A stretch of DNA of 64,000 nt from Natronobeatus ordinarius (lineage in GTDB: Archaea; Halobacteriota; Halobacteria; Halobacteriales; Natrialbaceae): contig NZ_CP101456.1 in assembly GCF_024362485.1 (NCBI RefSeq), positions 2,046,001 to 2,110,000 on the forward strand. The letters run 5' to 3'. How positions within the stretch are numbered: the stretch's first letter is position 1; the number at the start of each line of letters is the position of its first letter. This document shows positions 34,394-42,381 of the stretch, in pieces. Made by a program: the position numbers and the translations under genes. The notes below the pieces were generated by a model. It was not told the origin of the DNA. It saw only the letters and a list, made by a program, of their open reading frames with translations, and ran no database searches.

Positions 34394-36193
34394 TCAGTCG
34401 CCGACGTCGACGTCGACGACCCGGTCGTCTCTGGTTCTGACCTCGGTCACGAGGTCGCCTCGCTGGGTCGTGACGACGACCTCGTCTTCGTCCTCGAGGT
34501 CGTCGATCAACTCGTTGAACTCGTCGGACTGGAGGATCCTGTACTCCCGTTTGAGTCCCTGCCTCACCGCGTAGATCATGAACAGCAGGATCACCACGAA
34601 CGGGAGGCCGCTGGCGATGGCGGCCGCCTGGAGCGCCTCGATGGCCGCGTCACCGCCGGCGACCAGGAGTGCAGCGGCGACGAGTCCCTCGGAGGCGGCC
34701 CAGAAGACGCGCCCGGCTGCCGGCGTCTCGTGTTTGCCGCCGGTACTCAGGTGCTCGAGGACGAGCGAGCCCGAGTCCGAGGAGGTAACGAAGAAGGTCG
34801 TGACGAGGACGATCGCGAGGATCGACAGAATCACCGTGCCCGGCATGGCGTCGAACATCGCGAACATCGCGACCTCGAGGCCGACGTCGAACATCGGGCC
34901 GCTGACCACGCCGGCGGTCTCCTCGCCCAGTTCGAAGTTGAGGGCGGTGCCGCCCATCGCTGCGAACCAGGCGAACGAGAAGACGACGGGGATCAGGAGC
35001 ACGCCGCCGACGAATTCGCGGATGGTGCGTCCCTTCGAGATGCGGGCGATGAACATCCCGACGAACGGCGACCAGGAGATCCACCAGGCCCAGTAGAACA
35101 CCGTCCAGTCGACGAGGAACTCGCCTTCGCCTTCACCGCCGGGACCGTAGAACTCAGAGCCCTGGAAGTAGTGGTTGTCGAAGCTGTTGCCGAAAAAGGA
35201 CAGCTCGAAGAAGTTGCCGATGTAGGCGCCGATCCCCTGTGGCAACGCACCCAGGATGAACAGCGTCGGGCCGAGGACGAACACCGACGCGAGCAACAGC
35301 ATCATCAGCGTGAGGTTCAGGTTGCTGAGCCGTCGAATCCCTTTGTCGAGGCCGAGGTAGACCGAGACGATCGCCAGCCCCGTGACCACGGCGATGATCG
35401 CGACGGCGACCCAGGTGGCGTCCGGGACGGCGGGGAACGTGCCCACCTCGTCGCCGACGAACGTCAGTCCCGCGTTGATCTGCAACGCGCCCAGTCCGAG
35501 CGAGGTCACGAGGCCGAACAGCGTCGCGAAGATGGTGAAGATGTCGATGACGTGGCCCGGCCAGCCGTAGATCCGCTCCCCGAGCACCGGGTAGAAGACC
35601 GACCGGAACGTCAGCGGCAGCCCGCGGTTGTACGAGAAGAAGGCGAGGCCGAGCGCGACCAGCGCGTAGATCGCCCACGGATGAAAGCCCCAGTGGAACA
35701 GCGACACGGCCAGCGCCACTTCGCCGGCGCCTTCGGTTCCCGCTTCGGCGCCCAGGTGCGGATCGAACAGGTGGAAGACGGGTTCGGCGACGCCGAAGAA
35801 CATCAGCCCGATCCCCATCCCCGCGCTGAACAGCATCGCGATCCACGAAATGTCGCTGAACTCCTTCTCGCCGTCGACCCCGCCGAGGCGGATCACGCCG
35901 TACTTGCTGATCGCGAGGTAGACCATGAAGATGATGAAGACGTTCGCCGCCAGGATGAACAGCCAGTCGAAGTAGTCCGAAATCGCGACGCGAGCGTCCT
36001 GATAGACCGTCCCCGCCTGGTCCGGAAACGCGAGCGAGAGGACGATGAACAGGACGATCAACCCGCCCGCGACGAGAAAGACGGGTGGATTGATGTCGAA
36101 TCCGTATCCCTGCCAGTTTCTGTCGCCCGGTTCTCTACTCGTGTCTGCGTGAAACAGTTCTCCCTGTATTCCTCGTTTGCCTTCATCTGCCAT
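34394..36193 (-). CDS. BCCT-family glycine betaine-type transporter
   Basis: A 599-residue transporter with 12 predicted helices. It holds the canonical BCCT core: MLFSAGMGIGLMFFGVAEPVFH, FHWGFHPWAIYALV, YWAWWISWSPFVGMFIARISKGR and FFVTSSDSGSLVLEHLSTGG. The long hydrophilic C-terminus (ILQSDEFNELIDDLEDEDEV) may act as an osmosensor, as in BetP. I start at ATG 36193 (MADEGKRGI); a strong AT-rich TATA-like stretch lies near 36376-36388, implying a leader of about 150 nt, and no gene is seen in 36194-36480. It likely imports betaine, choline, DMSP or a similar onium compound. Confidence 0.94.
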   Translation of the reverse strand: MADEGKRGIQGELFHADTSREPGDRNWQGYGFDINPPVFLVAGGLIVLFIVLSLAFPDQAGTVYQDARVAISDYFDWLFILAANVFIIFMVYLAISKYGVIRLGGVDGEKEFSDISWIAMLFSAGMGIGLMFFGVAEPVFHLFDPHLGAEAGTEGAGEVALAVSLFHWGFHPWAIYALVALGLAFFSYNRGLPLTFRSVFYPVLGERIYGWPGHVIDIFTIFATLFGLVTSLGLGALQINAGLTFVGDEVGTFPAVPDATWVAVAIIAVVTGLAIVSVYLGLDKGIRRLSNLNLTLMMLLLASVFVLGPTLFILGALPQGIGAYIGNFFELSFFGNSFDNHYFQGSEFYGPGGEGEGEFLVDWTVFYWAWWISWSPFVGMFIARISKGRTIREFVGGVLLIPVVFSFAWFAAMGGTALNFELGEETAGVVSGPMFDVGLEVAMFAMFDAMPGTVILSILAIVLVTTFFVTSSDSGSLVLEHLSTGGKHETPAAGRVFWAASEGLVAAALLVAGGDAAIEALQAAAIASGLPFVVILLFMIYAVRQGLKREYRILQSDEFNELIDDLEDEDEVVVTTQRGDLVTEVRTRDDRVVDVDVGD

Positions 36194-36480
36194 AGTTTCC
36201 CTCCGTGTTCGTGCTGACGTCGATCGTGGTTCGAAGCGGTCATGACACCGCGGTCGGTCTGAGCGATCGCACGGGCTAGTCCCAATCGCCCAACTCGACG
36301 TCTGCAACCACCTGCCGTGCGAGTACGTGCCGGGTGCTATGTGCTACCAACTTCATTGCATCGAATACTGGCGACGTATATATAATTTTGCTAAAAATAA
36401 TCCACCGTACCGATATAATGAAAGTCGAGGTATCTATACAGTCAGTGACGACCTGGCCGCGTGAACACCAGGCGATGAAC

Positions 36481-36786
36481 TCAAAACCGGGCGAAGATGA
36501 AGCCGAGCCGGGACGGCGTGGCGAGAAAGGAAACGAGCAGCGTCACGACAGCGAGTACGAACGAGCCGGCAGCCAGCCCGATGAGGTACGGTGCCACCGC
36601 CGTCGAGAACGGCATCGTAAGCATGACTACCGTCATCGACACCACGACGACCAACAACAACGCCATCGAGACGCGCAGCCCCATCTGTCTGGGGTTAAAT
36701 CCACAACGGGGGCAGCCTTCCTCGCCGCCGTCGAGTTCACCGCCACACCGGTTGCAGTGAGGGGCGTCATCGGCAAACGGAAACAT
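36481..36786 (-). CDS. small zinc-ribbon membrane protein
   Basis: A 101-residue protein. An N-terminal zinc ribbon (CNRCGGEL and CPRCGF, residues 11-31) is followed by two hydrophobic helices (about 41-60 and 66-90) and a short basic end. Such small haloarchaeal zinc-ribbon membrane proteins have no assigned function. It lies between the BCCT transporter and a micro-protein gene, all leftward. Confidence 0.8.
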   Translation of the reverse strand: MFPFADDAPHCNRCGGELDGGEEGCPRCGFNPRQMGLRVSMALLLVVVVSMTVVMLTMPFSTAVAPYLIGLAAGSFVLAVVTLLVSFLATPSRLGFIFARF

Positions 36787-36868
36787 ACCCTATCGTCTCT
36801 CTGGACGGACAAAAAGGCATACCCAGTCTCCGATCCCGGAGAACGGGGCGTTCGATCTCCGCTCGCCG

Positions 36869-37003
36869 TCAGCGGCCACGGCCGAACAGGCGGTCGACGA
36901 AGCGCTCGAGGAGACTCGATTGGTCGGAGGTGCTCGGCATCGCGGGAAGGTAGTTCACGAAGTCGTTCGACTGCGTCACGTCGGGGTCCGGTTCACGTTG
37001 CAT
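36869..37003 (-). CDS. micro-protein (44 aa), first of a similar pair
   Basis: Starts MQREPDPDVTQSNDF and ends LLERFVDRLFGRGR, 44 residues. Support for coding comes from its similarity in layout to the 59-residue protein at 41854: both show TxSND, then YLPxxPS, then a short amphipathic helix ending RGR. The first half looks disordered and the end could be a basic amphipathic helix. No family is recognised. Its position just upstream of, and divergent from, the dmdA-like gene suggests a link to that block. Confidence 0.6.
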   Translation of the reverse strand: MQREPDPDVTQSNDFVNYLPAMPSTSDQSSLLERFVDRLFGRGR

Positions 37004-37478
37004 GCAGAGTAGGGTTCGTTCCGATCGCTGTTAAGGATTGTGGACTTATTTTTCGGCTTCAGAATATTTCGTTTCTGTTTAGGCGAACGCTGTGGGGGTT
37101 CGGGCCAACTCCTCGACCGTCGTTGGCGGTTCGTCGACGAACCCGGTCGCTGGCGTTCGGCGCAGCAAAACGCGACGTGTCAGGGAACGCGCGAGTGTTG
37201 TCGACGTCGATCGACCGAACGATCGCCAGTGGCGACGACTGCGATCGTCGGTCCGCGCCGATCACCTCGCCGGCCCCTCACCGAACGGCTCGAATTCCAC
37301 AACCAATACGGATTCTGATAGGAGTGGTCGACGGACTCGAGCGTCGATTTCAGCTGGGTCGCCATCACAGAATCTGCACGTTAGGAGCTTCGTACTGGCC
37401 GTTTCTGAAAACTCTCTCGCGGATTGAACCGCCGGCTAGCTCACACTTTTATGAGTATTGCCGGATATGTAGGTAGTA
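37004..37478. other. 475-nt gap upstream of the dmdA-like gene
   Basis: No reading frame here has coding character. The only signal I can support is a TATA-like ACTTTTATGAG, with TTTTAT at 37447-37452, about 29 nt before the ATG at 37479, so that gene is probably leaderless. The motif resembles the CACTTATG element before fhs. The length leaves room for regulator sites that I could not identify. Confidence 0.5.
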
Positions 37479-38855
37479 ATGTCCGGCAACGAACCGCCAC
37501 AGACGGAGAGTCAGGATCATCCGAACTACCCGAGCGTCGACCAGTCCGACCGGGTACTGCCGCGAAACCTGCGTCAGTCCGGCGATCCAGGTATCGAGAT
37601 GCTCGTTTCGACGCGCGTTCGCAAGTCGCCGTTCTTCCACAAGTCGTTCGTGGAGAACGGCGCCTGGCGGGCGACGGTGTACAACCGGATCTACCACCCG
37701 CGGGGGATGCTCGAGCCCGAGGAGGGTGGGATGATGGCCGAGTACGACGCGCTCGTCAACCACGTGACGCTGTGGGACGTCGCGGTCGAACGCCAGATTC
37801 GCGTGAAAGGGCCCGACGCCGAGGCGCTCACGAACTACGTCATCACCCGCGATGCGACCGAGATCGAGCCGATGCGCGGCAAGTACGTCATCCTCTGTAA
37901 CGAGGACGGCGGCATCCTCAACGATCCCGTCTTGTTGCGCCCGGGCGAGGACGAGTTCTGGTTCTCGATCTCGGACTCGACGCTGATGCAGTGGCTCCAG
38001 GGCGTGAACGTCGGGATGGACTTCGACGTCGAGATCGACGAGATCGACGTCGCGCCGATGCAGATCCAGGGCCCGAAGTCGGTCGACGTGATGGTCGAGA
38101 TCGTCGGCGACGAGGTCGAAGAGATCCCCTACTACGGGCTGATGGAAGCGGAAGTCGACGGCGTCCCCGTACTGGTGAGCCAGACCGGCTTCTCCGGCGA
38201 GAAAGGCTTCGAGATCTACGTGAAGGATGCGTCGAAGAACGCCGAACGCATCTGGGATCCGGTCCTCGAGTCCGTCCGCGACCACGGCGGCATGCAGGTC
38301 GCCCCCGCCCACCACCGCCGGATCGCCGCGGGCATCCTCTCGTGGGGCCAGGACATGGACCACGAGACGTCGCCGTTCCAGGTCAACCTCGGCTATCAGG
38401 TGCCCGACGACAAAGACGCAGAGTACATCGGCAAGGAGGAACTCGAGCGCCAGCAGGAGCTGATCGACGAGGGCGAGTACCCCTTCGTCCACAAGCTGGT
38501 CGGTCTCAAGCTGGCCGGCGAACCGATCAGGGACTACGCGCCCGATTTCTGGCTCATCTCCGAACCCGACAGCGACGAGCCCTGTGGCTACGTCACGTCG
38601 CCGTGGCACAACCCCGAACTCGAGACGAACCTCGCGCTCGGCTTCGTCCCGGCCGAGACGCTCGACGGCGACCCGATGGCGGTCTACGACGGCGACATCG
38701 AGACGGAGTACCAGGTCCACCTGCCCGACGAGTACGCAGAAGAGCCCGGCGAGCCGGTGTACGCCAAAGTCTCGGAGGTGCCGTTCAAGCCCTCGGTCAA
38801 CCCGAGCGCCCGCGAGCAGGCGAAACTCCACGCCAAGGAGGACGCGTCGGAGTGA
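37479..38855 (+). CDS. DmdA-like GcvT-family demethylase
   Basis: A 458-residue cytoplasmic protein of the aminomethyltransferase fold. Its core resembles DMSP demethylase DmdA more than glycine-cleavage T protein: TVYNRIYHPRGM, LWDVAVERQIRVKGPDA, GGILNDPVLLRPGEDEFWFS, DVAPMQIQGPKSVDVM and GFSGEKGFEIYV all align with DmdA blocks from memory. Extra residues lie at both ends relative to a DmdA of about 370 aa. DmdA moves a methyl group from dimethylsulfoniopropionate to THF, giving 5-methyl-THF; a metF-type gene follows. The real substrate could be another sulfonium or ammonium compound. The name dmdA is withheld because the substrate is unproven. Confidence 0.8.
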   Translation: MSGNEPPQTESQDHPNYPSVDQSDRVLPRNLRQSGDPGIEMLVSTRVRKSPFFHKSFVENGAWRATVYNRIYHPRGMLEPEEGGMMAEYDALVNHVTLWDVAVERQIRVKGPDAEALTNYVITRDATEIEPMRGKYVILCNEDGGILNDPVLLRPGEDEFWFSISDSTLMQWLQGVNVGMDFDVEIDEIDVAPMQIQGPKSVDVMVEIVGDEVEEIPYYGLMEAEVDGVPVLVSQTGFSGEKGFEIYVKDASKNAERIWDPVLESVRDHGGMQVAPAHHRRIAAGILSWGQDMDHETSPFQVNLGYQVPDDKDAEYIGKEELERQQELIDEGEYPFVHKLVGLKLAGEPIRDYAPDFWLISEPDSDEPCGYVTSPWHNPELETNLALGFVPAETLDGDPMAVYDGDIETEYQVHLPDEYAEEPGEPVYAKVSEVPFKPSVNPSAREQAKLHAKEDASE

Positions 38856-38980
38856 GCCGGAGCGAGAACGGGCGTCGACGACCGTCAGGTACGAGGGGCT
38901 CGAGTCCCAACAGGCACCCGGAACGCGTGCGGCCGCCGCGACGATGCGGCCCCGGCGCGTGACGCGACGAGCGCACGACC

Positions 38981-39847
38981 ATGGCCTCAGAAATACAGTC
39001 GATCCCGACGGCCGAAGGCGTCGTTTCCCTCCTCGAGGAGCCACGCTTCGAACTGATGCCGTTCGAGAGCATGGACGAGCAACTCGAGTACCTGCCCGAC
39101 GGCGCCGAGGTCGCCATCACCACCTCGCCGACGCTCGGCCTCGAGGCGACGATCGAGTGGACCGAGCGCGCGAGCGAGCGCGGCTACGAGGTCGTCCCCC
39201 ACGTCGCGGCGCGCTACGTTCGCGACGAGGCGCACCTCGAGGAGCTCGCCGGGCGACTCACCGACGCTGGTGTCACCGACATTTTCGTCCCGGGCGGCGA
39301 CCGCGAGGAACCCGTCGGTGAGTTCACCTCGGCGTACGAGTTCCTGTCGACGCTCGAGGAGCTGGACTACGCGTTCGAGGAGGTCGGAATCACCGGCTAT
39401 CCCGAGGGTCACTCGTTCCTCGACGACCAGGTTCTCGCCGAGTCGATGGCGAAGAAAGAACCCTACGCTACGTACGTCGTGACGCAGCTGTGTTACGATC
39501 CCGACACCATCCTCGAGTGGATCGCCGAGATTCGCGAGCGCAGCGTCGACCTGCCCGTCGAGGTTGGCGTTCCGGGCGTCATGAAGTACCAGCGACTGCT
39601 GACCATCTCGAAGAAGGTGGGCGTTGGCGATTCGGTTCGCTTCCTCCAGAAGACGAGCGGCCTCCTCGGCTTCGTCCGACACCTCGTCGGCTCCCGGGGA
39701 ACGTACGTTCCTGAACCGCTCATCGAGGGGCTCGCGCCGTACGCCACCGACCCGTACTACGACGTCCGTGGAGTCCACATCTACGCGTTCAACCAGGTGC
39801 CGGATCTCGAGTCGTGGCGATCGGAGACGCTGGGTCGGTATCGGTGA
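38981..39847 (+). CDS. metF: methylenetetrahydrofolate reductase-like
   Basis: A 288-residue TIM-barrel flavoprotein of the MetF family, interconverting 5-methyl-THF and 5,10-methylene-THF. Aligned features are FELMPFES (the N-terminal acid), VPGGDREEP (flavin-binding loop), TQLCYDPDTILEWI (compare TQFFFD in MetF) and VGVPGVMKYQRLLTISKKVGV. It lies 125 nt downstream of the DmdA-like gene. The pairing suggests it oxidises the methyl-THF made there, a reversed direction relative to methionine synthesis; this is inference. Confidence 0.85.
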   Translation: MASEIQSIPTAEGVVSLLEEPRFELMPFESMDEQLEYLPDGAEVAITTSPTLGLEATIEWTERASERGYEVVPHVAARYVRDEAHLEELAGRLTDAGVTDIFVPGGDREEPVGEFTSAYEFLSTLEELDYAFEEVGITGYPEGHSFLDDQVLAESMAKKEPYATYVVTQLCYDPDTILEWIAEIRERSVDLPVEVGVPGVMKYQRLLTISKKVGVGDSVRFLQKTSGLLGFVRHLVGSRGTYVPEPLIEGLAPYATDPYYDVRGVHIYAFNQVPDLESWRSETLGRYR

Positions 39848-39886
39848 CGAGGATGGAAGCCGCGGGCGGGCGGCGGGGGCGGTCCC

Positions 39887-40750
39887 TCATTCGCTGCGCT
39901 TTCGCTCCTGTTTGGGGTGTTCGGAGACGAACACGCTCGTGTGCGCCGGCACGTCCTCCGTCACCCAGGAGTTCGCACCGATGCTGACGTGGTCCCCGAC
40001 GGTGACCGGCCCGAGGACTTTCGTGCCGGCGCCGATCACGACGTTGTTCCCGATGTCCGGGTGGCGCTTGTACCCCTTCTTGAGCGTCTTCGCCTCGTCC
40101 TCTTCCTCTTCGAAGTGCAGGGCGCCCAGCGTCACGTCCTGGTAGAGTCGAACCCAGTCCCCGATCGTCGCCGTCTCCCCGATGACGACGCCGGTGCCGT
40201 GATCGATGAAGAAGTACTCCCCGATCTCCGCCCCCGGATGGATGTCGATCCCCGTCACTGTCTTCGCGTACTCGGTGAGCTCCCGTGCGTACTCCGGCTC
40301 GCTCGCCTCGTACAGCTCGTGTGCGACCCGCTGCATCGTGACGGCTAACAGGCCGGGATACGAACGGATTACTTCCACGTAAGACTTCGCGGCGGGGTCG
40401 CCCTTGTACGCGGCCTCGACGTCTCGCTTCAGCGTTTCCCGAAGTTCCGGCAGCCGATCGAGCACGTCGTCGACCGTGTCGGACGGATCGCTCCCCGTGT
40501 ACGGTCGGATTCCCCGACAGTAAATCGTCCCGAGATCCGACAGCGTGTCTCGGATCGCTGACCTGTCCTCGAGCAGCTCGTCGGCGTTCCAGCACCTGGG
40601 GAAGAACAGGCGTCTGAGCAGCCCCATCTCGGCTCGCCGATGATCCCACTGCGGAAAGTTCATCGACGACCGCGTCGGGAAGGGGTCGGCGTCCGCCGCG
40701 TAAGATTCACCGAGCGCCTCGTGCGTGTCGCCGGTGTATTCGTAGCCCAT
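39887..40750 (-). CDS. cysE: serine O-acetyltransferase
   Basis: A 287-residue enzyme that makes O-acetylserine for cysteine synthesis. The C-terminal third is a left-handed beta-helix of hexapeptide repeats: GIDIHPGAEIGEYFFIDHGTG carries the catalytic-site motif (DHGTGVVIGETA), followed by VVIGAGTKVLGPVTVG. The long N-terminal helical part matches EpsC/SrpH-type SATases. It is convergent with the metF-like gene and divergent from folD (72-nt gap). Its presence in a putative DMSP-type block hints at assimilation of released sulfur, but it could be an ordinary housekeeping gene. Confidence 0.93.
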   Translation of the reverse strand: MGYEYTGDTHEALGESYAADADPFPTRSSMNFPQWDHRRAEMGLLRRLFFPRCWNADELLEDRSAIRDTLSDLGTIYCRGIRPYTGSDPSDTVDDVLDRLPELRETLKRDVEAAYKGDPAAKSYVEVIRSYPGLLAVTMQRVAHELYEASEPEYARELTEYAKTVTGIDIHPGAEIGEYFFIDHGTGVVIGETATIGDWVRLYQDVTLGALHFEEEEDEAKTLKKGYKRHPDIGNNVVIGAGTKVLGPVTVGDHVSIGANSWVTEDVPAHTSVFVSEHPKQERKRSE

Positions 40751-40822
40751 CTCTCCCCGTTCATTCGAATTCGATACACAAAGAGGTTCGACCTCGAGTG
40801 GCGACTTCCGACTATCCGGCGA

Positions 40823-41791
40823 ATGCTACAAGCGCAGGCCCCACGAAGTCGATACGTGTCGACTGAACTGCTCCGTGGCGCGCCGATCGCAACCGCCGTC
40901 CTCGAGTCGGTCGACGAGCGAGTCGCTGACCTCGCCGAACGGGGTGTGACCCCGACGCTCGCGACGGTGCTGATGAGCGACGAGCCGGCCGACGAGCGGT
41001 TCGTGGCGCTGAAACACGAGACGTGCGCCGACGTCGGCATCGACACTCGAGACGTCCGCCTCGAGCCCGACCATCCGGCAGCGCGCCTCTCCCGTGTGAT
41101 CGAGGACGTGTGTAACGATCCCGGAGTCGACGCCGTCTTCGTCCAGGCCCCACTCCCCGATCACGTGCCGCTGTCCGCGGTCCGGACGCGGATCGATCCC
41201 GCGAAAGACGTCGACTGTTTTCACCCCGAGAATCTCGGCCGGCTGGTCGCAGACGATCCCCGGTTCGTACCGGCCACGCCCGCGGCCGTGTGTCGGCTCC
41301 TCGAGTGGCACGACGTGGCGGTCGCGGGGGCCGACGTCGTGATCGTGGGTCGGTCCGAGCCGATCGGGAAGCCGCTGGCGAATTACCTGCTCCGGGACGA
41401 TCCGTGCGGAAACGCCACCGTTACGGTCTGTCACTCACACACGGCGAATCTCGCGTCGGTCACCCGCCGCGCGGACGTCCTCGTGACCGCCGCCGGCGTC
41501 CCCGAACTCGTCGATGGCTCGATGCTCTCGCCGGGCGTCGTGGTCGTCGACGTGAGCGTGAACCGTCGCCCGTCGAGCGCGTCGACCGGGGACCACTCGA
41601 GCGCTCGAGTCCCCACGGAATCGACGGGTAGAACAGCCTCGAGGGTGGTCGGCGACGTCGCGTTCGAGAGTGCACGGGAGAAGGCGAGTGCGATCACGCC
41701 CGTTCCCGGCGGCGTCGGTCCGGTAACGCTCGCGATGCTGGCCCAAAACGTCGTTCGCGCTTCCGAGCGACGGGCTGGAGACGAGCCATAG
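40823..41791 (+). CDS. folD: FolD-type methylene-THF dehydrogenase/cyclohydrolase, variant active site
   Basis: A 322-residue FolD family protein linking methylene-THF to formyl-THF. Conserved are Lys64 (VALKHE), Gln108 (VQAPLP), Asp131 (KDVD), GRSEPIGKP and PVPGGVGPVT. Two positions differ from the E. coli enzyme: the active-site Tyr (YVASK) is Phe60, and the Gly after the catalytic Asp (DVDGF) is Cys132. A hydrophilic insert of about 20 residues precedes VVGDVAF. The start ATG 40823 was chosen by homology; upstream in-frame sequence overlaps cysE. Whether both activities remain is uncertain. Confidence 0.9.
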   Translation: MLQAQAPRSRYVSTELLRGAPIATAVLESVDERVADLAERGVTPTLATVLMSDEPADERFVALKHETCADVGIDTRDVRLEPDHPAARLSRVIEDVCNDPGVDAVFVQAPLPDHVPLSAVRTRIDPAKDVDCFHPENLGRLVADDPRFVPATPAAVCRLLEWHDVAVAGADVVIVGRSEPIGKPLANYLLRDDPCGNATVTVCHSHTANLASVTRRADVLVTAAGVPELVDGSMLSPGVVVVDVSVNRRPSSASTGDHSSARVPTESTGRTASRVVGDVAFESAREKASAITPVPGGVGPVTLAMLAQNVVRASERRAGDEP

Positions 41792-41853
41792 CGTTCCGTT
41801 GCGGGCGATTCGGAACTGCTGTGGTGAAGATTCAGCTACGACGTTCGCTCGAG

Positions 41854-42033
41854 TCAGCGCTTTTCGAACTCGCGGGGCTGCTCGACCCGAACGCGTCCGC
41901 GGGGACGCAACAGCCACGTGATCATTCCCCAGACGCGATCGACGGCAGTCGGTGAGGGCGTTCCCGGGAGATAGAAGTCCGGCGCTTGTGCGTCGTTGGA
42001 GGCGGTTCGATCGGCGGTATGATCCTGGCTCAT
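41854..42033 (-). CDS. micro-protein (59 aa), second of a similar pair
   Basis: Starts MSQDHTADRTASNDAQ, contains DFYLPGTPSPTAVDRVWGMI and ends with a basic tail (LLRPRGRVRV ... FEKR). It shares TxSND, YLPxxPS and a terminal LxxRGR pattern with the 44-residue protein at 36869. An AT-rich TATA-like stretch (around 42045-42065) lies upstream on the minus strand. It is convergent with folD. No known family is recognised; a membrane-associated amphipathic helix is possible. Confidence 0.65.
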   Translation of the reverse strand: MSQDHTADRTASNDAQAPDFYLPGTPSPTAVDRVWGMITWLLRPRGRVRVEQPREFEKR

Positions 42034-42381
42034 ACCGGATAGCTCGGCCCGATCAAATTAACCATTTCGACGTGCCTCTCGAATGAATCATTGTTGTTCG
42101 TTATCGACACATATTGTCACGTGTCGTCGTCACAAACGCGCTGTCTCAGCATTCCCATGCTCGAGGGGGTGGCCGTCGTGGAGACGTCGGTTGCGAGGTC
42201 GGGTTCGGCAGTCGTTCCCGCGTCGTACTCGGAGACCGCGATTCACGACATAAGTAACAAAATTAGATACAGTATTTGAGATTGATGGAGAGGGCGATCT
42301 CACGTGCAGACGACCTGTCGACGAACCCGCTCGAACGGTCACGGCTACTCTCGTACCCGTTGAACGTCATTGCACAATCGG
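42034..42381. other. 348-nt AT-rich gap
   Basis: I find no gene with good coding character. The section 42040-42130 is AT-rich and probably contains the promoter of the 59-residue micro-protein. A second AT-rich patch at 42245-42285 has no obvious gene downstream. Nothing else is supportable. Confidence 0.4.

Noticed and set aside
34124-36217. 697-codon rightward open frame
   Set aside because: It is antisense to the BCCT transporter at 34394, whose motifs are unmistakable, and its own translation is low-complexity acidic/basic noise.
42091-42279. 62-codon frame in the gap after the 59-aa micro-protein
   Set aside because: It spans AT-rich promoter-like DNA and lacks domains or an acidic composition.
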